Shown: positions 17,877-24,237 of the stretch, one piece after another
Layout: each line of letters opens with the position of its first letter
Numbering within the stretch: the stretch's first letter is position 1
Source of the DNA: Clostridiaceae bacterium
GTDB taxonomy: Bacteria; Bacillota; Clostridia; Oscillospirales; Acutalibacteraceae
Reading direction: 5' to 3'
Assembly (NCBI GenBank): GCA_904501895.1
Contig: CAJGCX010000010.1
Location: 1 to 28,089 of the forward strand
Length of the DNA stretch: 28,089 bases
Notes under the pieces: model-generated
Told to the model about the DNA's origin: nothing
Seen by the model: only the letters and a program-made list of their open reading frames with translations
Database searches by the model: none
Position numbers and translations under genes: made by a program

Positions 17877-17978
17877 ATGAGTGTTATTTCTAAAGCAAAA
17901 AACCTTATAAATACAGCAAAGATATATACTGAAGCACAGTTTCTTATTACTCAGGCAGAAAACTATACTCATTATGAA
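17877..17978 (+). CDS. 33-residue small ORF behind the PqqD-like gene
   Basis: I do not recognise it. It starts at the ATG at 17877, nine bases after GGAG (17864-17867); an in-frame ATG at 17871 is only three bases from that site. The peptide begins MSVISKAKNLINTAKIYTEA, an amphipathic basic helix, and ends with an aromatic, serine-rich part containing SYYSGRK. It has no cysteine. It lies 25 bases after the PqqD stop and before the terminator at 18025, so it would be co-transcribed with PqqD. It could be a second substrate peptide, a small regulator, or a chance ORF; the ribosome binding site and position are the only support. Confidence 0.45.
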
Positions 17979-18024
17979 GAACTTGAAAGCGAATATCTTT
18001 CAATGAAAACTCAATAAAAATTTA

Positions 18025-18063
18025 AGCGTTGCATTTGGGTCTCCCCACTTGCAACGCTTTTTG
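18025..18063. terminator. Terminator between convergent PqqD and GH29 genes
   Basis: AAGCGTTGCA and TGCAACGCTT form a perfect 10-base stem with a 16-base loop, followed by TTTTGTTT on the plus strand. Read on the minus strand it is followed by AAATTTTT, so it can serve both converging genes. The GH29 stop is at 18065. Confidence 0.85.
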
Positions 18064-18064
18064 T

Positions 18065-19540
18065 TTATCCTATTGCCATTTTGAAGCAGATTGGCAAATC
18101 ATTTTCAGGTAGATTTTTAAGCTTGATTGTAAGTGCTTTTTCATCTCTTGTAAAGCTGATTTTTTCATCACTACCGAGTAATTCGATGCTTTCAATCAAG
18201 TAATCGTGTGGATTATGCTTTTTGAGTGTCTTGATTTTAACTGTTTTTGACGGTCTCATCTGGAATACATAAAGATAACCGTTTTTGTAGGTAAATCTGA
18301 AATCCTTATTTGTGAATTTCTTTTCGTCACCATCCTGGAAGAAGCCGTCTTTTGCATTAACCTTACCTTCACCAAATTGTTTCCAGAAGGTTGTGCCGTA
18401 AATACCTTCACCGTTTACTTCAAGCCATTTACCCATTGTGAGAAGCACATTAGTTTCCTCGTCAGTAATTGTGCCGTCAGCTTTTGGTCCGATATTGATA
18501 AGCAAGTTACCATTTTTAGAAATAATATCAACAAGGTCACAAATTATCTGTCTTGCACTCTTGAATTTATTATCCGCTGTATAGCCCCAAGAATGTTTGC
18601 CGATTGCAGTATCTGTCTGCCAATAAATCGGTGAAATTCCTGTCAATGCTCCACGCTCAACATCAAAGGTTGCAACATTTGGTGGAAATGCCTCGTGCTT
18701 ATAGTTAATTGTAACCTCTTTGCCCCATTCCTCTGCACGATTGTAATAATATGCAGCAAGCTTTTTAAGGTATGGCTTAAAGCTATGATTATGAATCCAC
18801 CAGTCAAAATACAATACTGCTGGCTGATATTTATCAACGATTTCGCAGGTGCGTACAAGCCAATCCTCGAGCCATTCTTTACTTGCGCCCTCAGAATATG
18901 TGTCTGCAGTTGTTTTGTGAATGATTTTAGGGTCAAATGCTTCATTATAAACAGCAGGGCCATAGAAATCACGGAAAGTTTCGTCATTCACATCACTGTC
19001 ACAAAGACGTCCCGGATTCATAAAGAAATAATGCTCTGCACGATGTGTTGAAGCACAAAGTGTAAGTCCTTGCTTTTCACATTCTGCCTTGAGCTCTCCA
19101 ACAACGTCACGACAAGGTCCCATATCAACAGAATTCCACTTGTTAAATTCTGTTTCGTACATAGCAAAGCCATCGTGATGCTCTGCAACAGGCATAACGT
19201 ATTTCATACCTGCTTTTTTGAAGAGAGAAACCCATTCTGAAGCGTCAAATTTTTCAGCCTTGAACATAGGAATGAAATCTTTATAGCCGAATTTATCCTG
19301 AGGCCCCCAAGTTTTTCTGTGATGCTCAAATTCACGAACATCACGGTCATACATTCCTCTTGAATACCATTCATTGCCGAAAGCAGGTACAGCGTAAATA
19401 CCCCAATGGATAAACACGCCTAATTTATCGTGCATATACCAAGAAGGTACTTTGTGTTGAGAGAGTGACTCCCAATCAGCCTTAAATTTTCCTTTTTCAT
19501 TGACTTCATCGATTAAATTTAAATATTCTTGTGTTGTCAT
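18065..19540 (-). CDS. GH29 alpha-L-fucosidase, cytoplasmic
   Basis: A 491-residue glycoside hydrolase family 29 protein that should release terminal alpha-L-fucose from imported oligosaccharides. Family signatures: KLGVFIHWGIYAVPAFGNEW (39-58), YVMPVAEHHDGFAMY (114-128), the nucleophile region VLYFDWW with Asp246 as likely nucleophile, and NGNLLINIGPKADGTI late in the protein. A small beta-sandwich domain follows the TIM barrel. There is no signal peptide, so it acts inside the cell. The ATG at 19540 is preceded by GGGTGA; an upstream GTG would include that site in the coding region. It is divergent from the GH51 gene. The acid/base residue of GH29 enzymes is poorly conserved and I do not assign it. 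Confidence 0.9.
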   Translation of the reverse strand: MTTQEYLNLIDEVNEKGKFKADWESLSQHKVPSWYMHDKLGVFIHWGIYAVPAFGNEWYSRGMYDRDVREFEHHRKTWGPQDKFGYKDFIPMFKAEKFDASEWVSLFKKAGMKYVMPVAEHHDGFAMYETEFNKWNSVDMGPCRDVVGELKAECEKQGLTLCASTHRAEHYFFMNPGRLCDSDVNDETFRDFYGPAVYNEAFDPKIIHKTTADTYSEGASKEWLEDWLVRTCEIVDKYQPAVLYFDWWIHNHSFKPYLKKLAAYYYNRAEEWGKEVTINYKHEAFPPNVATFDVERGALTGISPIYWQTDTAIGKHSWGYTADNKFKSARQIICDLVDIISKNGNLLINIGPKADGTITDEETNVLLTMGKWLEVNGEGIYGTTFWKQFGEGKVNAKDGFFQDGDEKKFTNKDFRFTYKNGYLYVFQMRPSKTVKIKTLKKHNPHDYLIESIELLGSDEKISFTRDEKALTIKLKNLPENDLPICFKMAIG

Positions 19541-19594
19541 AATAATCACCCAAAAGGATTATACAATACAATTTGAAAAATTGCACTACTTTTA

Positions 19595-19623
19595 TTTACA
19601 AAATATCATAATGATGATAATAT
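19595..19623 (+). promoter_or_regulatory. Promoter of the GH51-DUF6171 pair
   Basis: TTTACA (19595-19600), a 17-base spacer and TAATAT (19618-19623). The leader to the ATG at 19669 would be about 40 bases. It lies in the 128-base divergent region between the GH29 and GH51 genes. Confidence 0.6.
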
Positions 19624-19668
19624 TTCTATGGTGACAACATTACTTTATTGAATACAAGGAGTAATTTT

Positions 19669-21174
19669 ATGGAAAAATATTTAATTAACCCTAATCAGAA
19701 AATTAGTAAAATCAGCAAAGATATTTACGGTCATTTCAGCGAGCATCTCGGCAGATGTATTTACGAAGGGCTTTTCGTTGGTGAGGACTCACCTATTCCT
19801 AACGTAAATGGAATGAGAAAAGACGTTGTAGAGGCACTTAAGGAAATGGGAATTCCTGTACTTCGTTGGCCGGGTGGTTGCTTCGCTGACGAATATCATT
19901 GGAAGGACGGAATTGGGCCTCGTGAAAACCGTAAAAAGATGATTAACACTCATTGGGGCGGTGTTGTTGAGGATAACTCATTTGGTACCCACGAATTTTT
20001 TGAGCTTTGCAGTCAGCTTGGCTGTGAGGCTTATGTCAACGGAAATTTAGGCTCAGGTACAGTTCAGGAAATGAGTGAATGGGTTGAATATATGACCTTT
20101 GATGGTGTTTCTCCTATGGCAGATTTACGTAAGGCAAATGGTCGTGAAAAGCCTTGGAAAGTGAAATACTTCGGTGTTGGCAACGAAAACTGGGGTTGTG
20201 GCGGTCATTTCCTCCCTGAAGATTATGCTCAGGCATATATGAGATACAACACTTATGTACGTGACTACGACAGTAAAAATCACATTTACAGAGTTTGCTG
20301 TGGTCCTAACGCAGAGGATTATCATTGGACTGACAGAGTTATGTGGAGAGCTCACGACAAAATTGATGGCCTTTCACTTCACTACTATACAGATATTTGG
20401 GACTGTGAAACTCACACAAAGAAATCTGCAACAGAATTCACAGAAAAGCAATATTACGGAATACTTGCACAGGCTTACAAAATTGACGAAATCATCACTC
20501 GTCATATTGAGATTATGAACAAATATGACCCTAAGCACAGAGTCGACCTTATTGTTGACGAGTGGGGAACTTGGTTTGATGTTGAGCCGGGCACAAATCC
20601 AGGATTCCTTTATCAGCAAAACACTATGCGTGATGCTATTGTTGCAGGTCTTACTCTCAACATCTTCAACAAGCATTCTGACAGAATAAAAATGGCTAAT
20701 ATTGCACAGACAGTAAATGTGCTTCAGGCAGTTGCGCTCACAGACGGTGAAAAGATGCTTCTCACACCTACATATCACATTTTCAAAATGTTCAAGGAGC
20801 ATCAGGAAAACACACTTCTTGGGTCATTTATTACAAGTGATGTAAAATCTGTTGATGCTAAAAAGCATCCTTGGGATGAAGCTCTCCCATTACCACAGCT
20901 TATTGAATCTGCATCAATTGATGAAAATGGTGTAATTTACTCAACAGTTGTAAACACATCTGCTAAAAAGAGTGCAAAAATCAAATGCCAGATTGCAGAT
21001 ACAAAGGTTAAGAGCATCAAGGCAGAAATTCTTACAGGTGATATTCACGATAAGAACGATTTTGACAATGTAGAGGCTGTTAAGACAGTGGAATTCACTG
21101 ATTTCAGAAAGCTTTCTGACGGATTTTATGCTACACTCCCACCTTGCTCAGTTGTTAAGTTTGTGATTGAATAA
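19669..21174 (+). CDS. GH51 alpha-L-arabinofuranosidase, cytoplasmic
   Basis: A 501-residue family 51 enzyme that should remove alpha-L-arabinofuranosyl groups from arabino-oligosaccharides. Signatures: ISKDIYGHFSEHLGRCIYEG (15-34), VLRWPGGCFADEYHWKDGIG, the acid/base Glu173 in GVGNENWGCGG, LHYYT, and the nucleophile Glu298 in VDEWGTW. The C-terminal part is a beta-sandwich, as in AbfA-type enzymes. No signal peptide is present. The ATG at 19669 has AAGGAG seven bases upstream; an earlier in-frame TTG (19648) would read through that site. The neighbouring GH29 and the distant GH43 gene suggest the organism salvages short plant or host glycans taken up whole. Confidence 0.94.
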   Translation: MEKYLINPNQKISKISKDIYGHFSEHLGRCIYEGLFVGEDSPIPNVNGMRKDVVEALKEMGIPVLRWPGGCFADEYHWKDGIGPRENRKKMINTHWGGVVEDNSFGTHEFFELCSQLGCEAYVNGNLGSGTVQEMSEWVEYMTFDGVSPMADLRKANGREKPWKVKYFGVGNENWGCGGHFLPEDYAQAYMRYNTYVRDYDSKNHIYRVCCGPNAEDYHWTDRVMWRAHDKIDGLSLHYYTDIWDCETHTKKSATEFTEKQYYGILAQAYKIDEIITRHIEIMNKYDPKHRVDLIVDEWGTWFDVEPGTNPGFLYQQNTMRDAIVAGLTLNIFNKHSDRIKMANIAQTVNVLQAVALTDGEKMLLTPTYHIFKMFKEHQENTLLGSFITSDVKSVDAKKHPWDEALPLPQLIESASIDENGVIYSTVVNTSAKKSAKIKCQIADTKVKSIKAEILTGDIHDKNDFDNVEAVKTVEFTDFRKLSDGFYATLPPCSVVKFVIE

Positions 21175-21175
21175 T

Positions 21176-21427
21176 ATGGAAGAGTGTAAAAGATGTCTGC
21201 TTCGTGAAATGGCAGAGGAAGGTGTTTTAGAGAGCATTACTACAAGAATAGATAAGCTTTCGGAAAATGAAAAAGCAGACCATGAGCTTTATGCCCACCG
21301 TCTGCAGGAATGTAAAAATTGTGAGCATTTAATATCAGGCGTGTGTATGAAATGTGGCTGTTATGTGGAATTCCGTGCTGCATTCAAAAAGCAAAAATGC
21401 CCTGATGTAAAAAACAGAAAATGGTAA
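21176..21427 (+). CDS. DUF6171-like cysteine-rich small protein
   Basis: An 83-residue protein with paired cysteines: ECKRC at the start, ECKNC and then GVCMKCGCYVEFRAAFKKQKCPD. The spacing suggests one or two zinc- or iron-binding knuckles, and the C-terminal block matches what I know of the DUF6171 family, whose function is unknown. The ATG overlaps closely with the GH51 stop (one base between TAA and ATG) and no ribosome binding site is visible, so translation is probably coupled. A terminator follows directly. Confidence 0.75.
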   Translation: MEECKRCLLREMAEEGVLESITTRIDKLSENEKADHELYAHRLQECKNCEHLISGVCMKCGCYVEFRAAFKKQKCPDVKNRKW

Positions 21428-21432
21428 ACCAT

Positions 21433-21473
21433 AAGCGTTGCATAGGATTCAATTTCCAGATTGCAACGCTTTT
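21433..21473 (+). terminator. Terminator after GH51-DUF6171 with the same stem as 18025-18063
   Basis: AAGCGTTGCA and TGCAACGCTT (10 paired bases, 19-base loop) followed by TTT. The stem is base-for-base identical to that of the terminator at 18025, but the loop differs. Confidence 0.82.
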
Positions 21474-21522
21474 CACTTGCTGAATATTTGCTTTGTTATA
21501 GTCACAGATATTTTATCAACTC

Positions 21523-21551
21523 TTGATTTACAAACGAAATCATATTATAAT
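21523..21551 (+). promoter_or_regulatory. Promoter upstream of the tRNA-like fragment
   Basis: TTGATT (21523-21528), a 17-base spacer and a perfect TATAAT (21546-21551). The expected start of transcription is about 15 bases before the truncated tRNA copy at 21573, the usual distance for a tRNA gene. I see no equally good promoter directly before the complete tRNA. Confidence 0.7.
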
Positions 21552-21572
21552 ACAGTATGTAATTTGATATAT

Positions 21573-21594
21573 CGAGATGTAGCGCAGATGGTAG
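21573..21594 (+). pseudogene. 5' fragment of tRNA-Pro (truncated duplicate)
   Basis: These 22 bases match the first 22 bases of the complete tRNA-Pro at 21766 with a single mismatch (GCAGATGG for GCAGTTGG in the D loop), covering the acceptor 5' strand and half of the D arm. The match ends abruptly; no anticodon, T arm or 3' acceptor strand follows. It is best read as what remains after a duplication or insertion in the tRNA gene. Confidence 0.7.
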
Positions 21595-21765
21595 TTTTGA
21601 GCACGACCGCTGCCGGTGGCAGATAAAGGGAGTGCGAAAAGGGGCAAAACAAGGAGTTATGCGAAGTGGCAACGAGCAGAACGACTATGTTTTAACCGTA
21701 AGCCACGTAGTGGCGCGATTGAAAATAATCAAACTATTTCAAATTAAAAATTTTATGAAAGAAAT
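21595..21765 (+). other. Insert between the tRNA fragment and the complete tRNA
   Basis: No gene is seen. The first ~125 bases are visibly richer in G and C than the surrounding DNA and contain two small hairpins with three-base loops: CTGCC-GGT-GGCAG (21610-21622) and GCCAC-GTA-GTGGC (21702-21714). The last ~45 bases are AT-rich like the rest of the window. Transcription from 21523 would have to cross it to reach the complete tRNA. Confidence 0.5.
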
Positions 21766-21841
21766 CGAGATGTAGCGCAGTTGGTAGCGCGCCACGTTCG
21801 GGACGTGGATGCCGCAAGTTCGAATCTTGTCATCTCGACCA
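21766..21841 (+). tRNA. tRNA-Pro (anticodon CGG)
   Basis: A complete cloverleaf: acceptor CGAGATG with CATCTCG, D arm GCGC/GCGC, anticodon stem CCACG/CGTGG around loop TTCGGGA (anticodon CGG, reading CCG), five-base variable loop, T arm GCAAG/CTTGT with loop TTCGAAT, discriminator A and an encoded CCA end at 21839-21841. All stems pair, with one G-T pair in the T arm. Confidence 0.96.
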
Positions 21842-21847
21842 CAGCCT

Positions 21848-21884
21848 AAGTACAACGGTTTTAATGCAAACTGTTGTACTTTTG
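21848..21884 (+). terminator. Terminator after tRNA-Pro
   Basis: AAGTACAACGGTTT and AAACTGTTGTACTT pair along 14 bases with one G-T pair, followed by TTTGTT. It begins seven bases after the tRNA. Confidence 0.8.
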
Positions 21885-21905
21885 TTGTCTCTTTAGCAAA
21901 AGCAC

Positions 21906-21937
21906 AAGGAACAGACCTTTGGGTCTGTTCCTTTCTT
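21906..21937. terminator. Strong hairpin, second or bidirectional terminator
   Basis: AAGGAACAGACC-TTTG-GGTCTGTTCCTT is a perfect 12-base stem with a four-base loop, followed by TCTTTGTG. It may back up the tRNA terminator or end the metallophosphoesterase transcript coming from the right; the T tract is imperfect in both directions. The remaining bases up to 22068 show nothing else. Confidence 0.65.
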
Positions 21938-22068
21938 TGTGTTAGACAGTAAAAAATTTACATACTCTGCTCGTTTTTTATCCGTTCTTTTTCTGTTGTC
22001 AGTTTTAATAAATATCGTTATTCAACATATTTACGTTTCAAATTATCTTATAAAGAACTGCTTACTTT

Positions 22069-23328
22069 TCAATCTGCATAAGTTACCTCTCTGTCGGTAA
22101 CCGATTCGATAAATTTACCGTAAACGACTGTTGCGAATTTTTGAATTTTGCCTTTGAATGCAAATTCAAGGGCGATAAGGTATGTGGCTGTATCACCTGA
22201 TTTTCTTTCTTGCTTTGCTGTTTCAAAATCATATATATCAAAGATACGCTCTACTCGTGTTTCGTATGTTGAGGTGTCGTTTTCGTCAACCTCAATTACA
22301 CGGTAACCACATTGAGTGGAATGAAAAAGGCTTATATAACGTGTGCTGAGAGAATTTGCAATATCAATCCCCTTGTGATTAACTGCGAAGGCGTTCGTGT
22401 GGTCGTGACCCGTGAACATAGCAAGAACGTCGCCTTTTTCCACCATTGCTTCAAATTGACCGAAGTTTTCGTAGCCGGGGCAGGGAGTTTCTCTTATTGT
22501 GCCATAATTTGTGTTTTCCGGATTGAACATATAATATTCATCTTCGTTATAAAGATGCTTATATGAATAAGATTTCCAAGAGTCCGATTTTTTGAGAGCA
22601 TCGTAAATTTCACCTACGATAATATGCTGGAAAACAAGAGAGTTTACGACTTCGTCATCATTTTCGGCTTTAAGCTTGTCGGAGGTTTCTTTATACCATT
22701 CAATCTGGTCACTTTGCACACAGCTGTATTTGCCGTTTTTATCATAATCACCTGAGTCAAATACCCAAAGATTGAATTTAATATTTTCACCATCGGAGGA
22801 AAGCACAGGGATGTTATACGTACCACAACCGGAAAGATTTTCACCGTCATCAACTGAAACTGAACAAGAAAACGTGTTGTAATATGCCATCAGTTCCTCA
22901 CGAGTCATTGAGCCTTGCTCAGAATCGTGGTTGCCAAAGGTTACTGCCACAGGGATGCCTCTTGAATCAAAAATATTCATCAGGGCGTTTATCATTTTCT
23001 TAGTATCTTCTGCATTTTCACAGTTAACAACATTGTCACCCGTAAGCATAACTATATCAGGCTTTTCTTTATCACAAGCGTTTTCAATCAGCCAAATGGT
23101 CGGGTCAAAATTGTATTTGTGATTAAGATTCAAATGAGTGTCGGTAATGTGGAGGATTTTAAGCTTACCCTCCGAATTGAATTTTATAACTTTATCTGTT
23201 GTGTTGGTTTTATCTGATGCATTAAAGTTTACCCCGTCGTAATCGGGTCTTAAAATAGGCAGTAAAATGCCTGCGATTAAAACAAAAATCAACGTGAGAG
23301 AAACACCAGTTATAATACGTTTTTTCAT
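22069..23328 (-). CDS. Membrane-anchored calcineurin-like metallophosphoesterase
   Basis: A protein of about 419 residues with an N-terminal signal anchor (residues 7-26) and an extracytoplasmic phosphoesterase domain. Metal-binding motifs appear in order: ITDTHLN (Asp63, His65), TGDNVV (Asp98), FGNHDSE (Asn-His-Asp 133-135), VFQHI, and TGHDHTN near residue 300. These form the two-metal centre of PhoD/PurA-like and Ser/Thr phosphatase-like hydrolases that cleave phosphomonoesters or diesters. Substrate is unknown. The ATG at 23328 follows GGGGATGAGAAA; the longer frame from 23394 begins inside the promoter. It is a single-gene unit. Confidence 0.88.
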   Translation of the reverse strand: MKKRIITGVSLTLIFVLIAGILLPILRPDYDGVNFNASDKTNTTDKVIKFNSEGKLKILHITDTHLNLNHKYNFDPTIWLIENACDKEKPDIVMLTGDNVVNCENAEDTKKMINALMNIFDSRGIPVAVTFGNHDSEQGSMTREELMAYYNTFSCSVSVDDGENLSGCGTYNIPVLSSDGENIKFNLWVFDSGDYDKNGKYSCVQSDQIEWYKETSDKLKAENDDEVVNSLVFQHIIVGEIYDALKKSDSWKSYSYKHLYNEDEYYMFNPENTNYGTIRETPCPGYENFGQFEAMVEKGDVLAMFTGHDHTNAFAVNHKGIDIANSLSTRYISLFHSTQCGYRVIEVDENDTSTYETRVERIFDIYDFETAKQERKSGDTATYLIALEFAFKGKIQKFATVVYGKFIESVTDREVTYAD

Positions 23329-23365
23329 TTTCTCATCCCCTAAAATAAGCCTTGTGATGAAAATA

Positions 23366-23394
23366 ATTATATCATTTGCAAAACAGAAAAGCAA
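23366..23394 (-). promoter_or_regulatory. Promoter of the metallophosphoesterase gene
   Basis: On the minus strand, TTGCTT (23389-23394), a 17-base spacer and a perfect TATAAT (23366-23371), about 38 bases before the chosen start codon. Confidence 0.72.
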
Positions 23395-23540
23395 TAAAAA
23401 GACTCAAAGGATGGGAAGATTGCAATCATAGCAAAGAGGTTGAAGTTTTGAGAGAGTATACACATTCAAAAGAACCTATGCACGTCCGTTACAAGGCCGC
23501 AACCTGCAACATCAATTTGCAAGGGTAACAGGATTTTCTG

Positions 23541-23568
23541 TTGCTTTTATTTTTGTTGATGGTATAAT
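23541..23568 (+). promoter_or_regulatory. Promoter of the nucleoside deaminase gene
   Basis: TTGCTT (23541-23546), a 16-base spacer and TATAAT (23563-23568) with TGG in front, an extended -10. The leader is about 30 bases. The ~145 bases between this and the divergent promoter at 23394 show no further signal. Confidence 0.68.
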
Positions 23569-23604
23569 TATCATATCAGCTTTTTAATAAATGGAGATAT
23601 GTAT

Positions 23605-24069
23605 ATGTCAAGAGAAATTTTCATGAAAAAAGCCATAGATTTATCAATCAAGGCAATGGAACACGGTAACGAGCCATTTGGTGCTGTGCTTGTAAAGGAT
23701 GGAGAAATTGTATATACAAACGAGAATCAGATATATACAAGAAATGACCCGACCTTCCACGCAGAATTTGGTCTTATACGTAGATTTTGTGAGGAAACAG
23801 GCATAACAAATTTATCTGATTACACTCTTTATTCCAGCTGTGAGCCTTGCTTTATGTGTTGTGGTGCAATGGTGTGGACTAAGCTTGGTGAACTTGTTTT
23901 TGGCGCAAGTGATATTGATTTGTGTGAAATTTTAGGTGTTCAGGGTTCTGAATGTAGCAAAATTGTATTTCAGCAAAGTGGTGCAAATACTAAGGTCGTT
24001 TCCGGTATTATGCGAAATGAGGCACTAGACGTTCTAAAAAAATATTTTGCAAATCATAAAAAGGGCTAA
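23605..24069 (+). CDS. Cytidine/guanine deaminase-family nucleoside deaminase
   Basis: A 154-residue zinc deaminase of the CMP/dCMP deaminase superfamily. The zinc site is FHAEF (His52 with catalytic Glu54) and SSCEPCFMCC (Cys82 and Cys85). The pattern NEPFGAVLV at the start and the TSCEPC-like block are shared by guanine deaminase and TadA. In the C-terminus (VQGSECSKIVFQQSG) it is closer to free-base or nucleoside deaminases than to TadA, so purine or pyrimidine salvage is the likely role; the exact base is uncertain. The ATG at 23605 is eight bases after GGAG; the in-frame ATG at 23599 is only two bases away. It is a single-gene unit. Confidence 0.85.
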   Translation: MSREIFMKKAIDLSIKAMEHGNEPFGAVLVKDGEIVYTNENQIYTRNDPTFHAEFGLIRRFCEETGITNLSDYTLYSSCEPCFMCCGAMVWTKLGELVFGASDIDLCEILGVQGSECSKIVFQQSGANTKVVSGIMRNEALDVLKKYFANHKKG

Positions 24070-24113
24070 AAAATGCCTATGAAGTTAAATGCTGACTTCA
24101 TAGGCATTTTTAT
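24070..24113 (+). terminator. Terminator of the deaminase gene
   Basis: ATGCCTATGAAG and CTTCATAGGCAT form a perfect 12-base stem (24073-24084 with 24096-24107), followed by TTTTATTT. It starts directly after the stop codon. Confidence 0.9.
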
Positions 24114-24166
24114 TTATATTTATTAAATTCTATCAATACAGTCTATTAGGATTTTCAAAAAAGTTA

Positions 24167-24195
24167 TTGTACTTCGTTTCAATGCATGATATAAT
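24167..24195 (+). promoter_or_regulatory. Promoter of the NhaC-MATE-GH43 operon
   Basis: TTGTAC (24167-24172), a 17-base spacer and TATAAT (24190-24195). Transcription would begin near 24202, which argues against the first in-frame ATG (24211) and for the ATG at 24238. Confidence 0.7.
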
Positions 24196-24237
24196 TCCTA
24201 AGGTTTAATTATGATGTTTAAAGAAAGTGAGTTTATA

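Noticed and set aside
19551..19580. TATAAT at 19558-19563 (minus strand) as the GH29 promoter
   Set aside because: The -35 partner is poor (GTGCAA) and the transcript would begin right at the ribosome binding site, leaving almost no leader.
20374..20802. 142-codon open frame antisense to the GH51 gene
   Set aside because: It overlaps the catalytic part of a clear GH51 gene and is explained by codon bias.
21438..21626. Open frame of about 60 codons across the tRNA fragment
   Set aside because: It crosses a terminator, a promoter and the tRNA copy, has no ribosome binding site and resembles no protein.
24196..24237. Riboswitch before the NhaC gene
   Set aside because: Only about 36 bases lie between the predicted transcript start and the start codon, too few for a known riboswitch.
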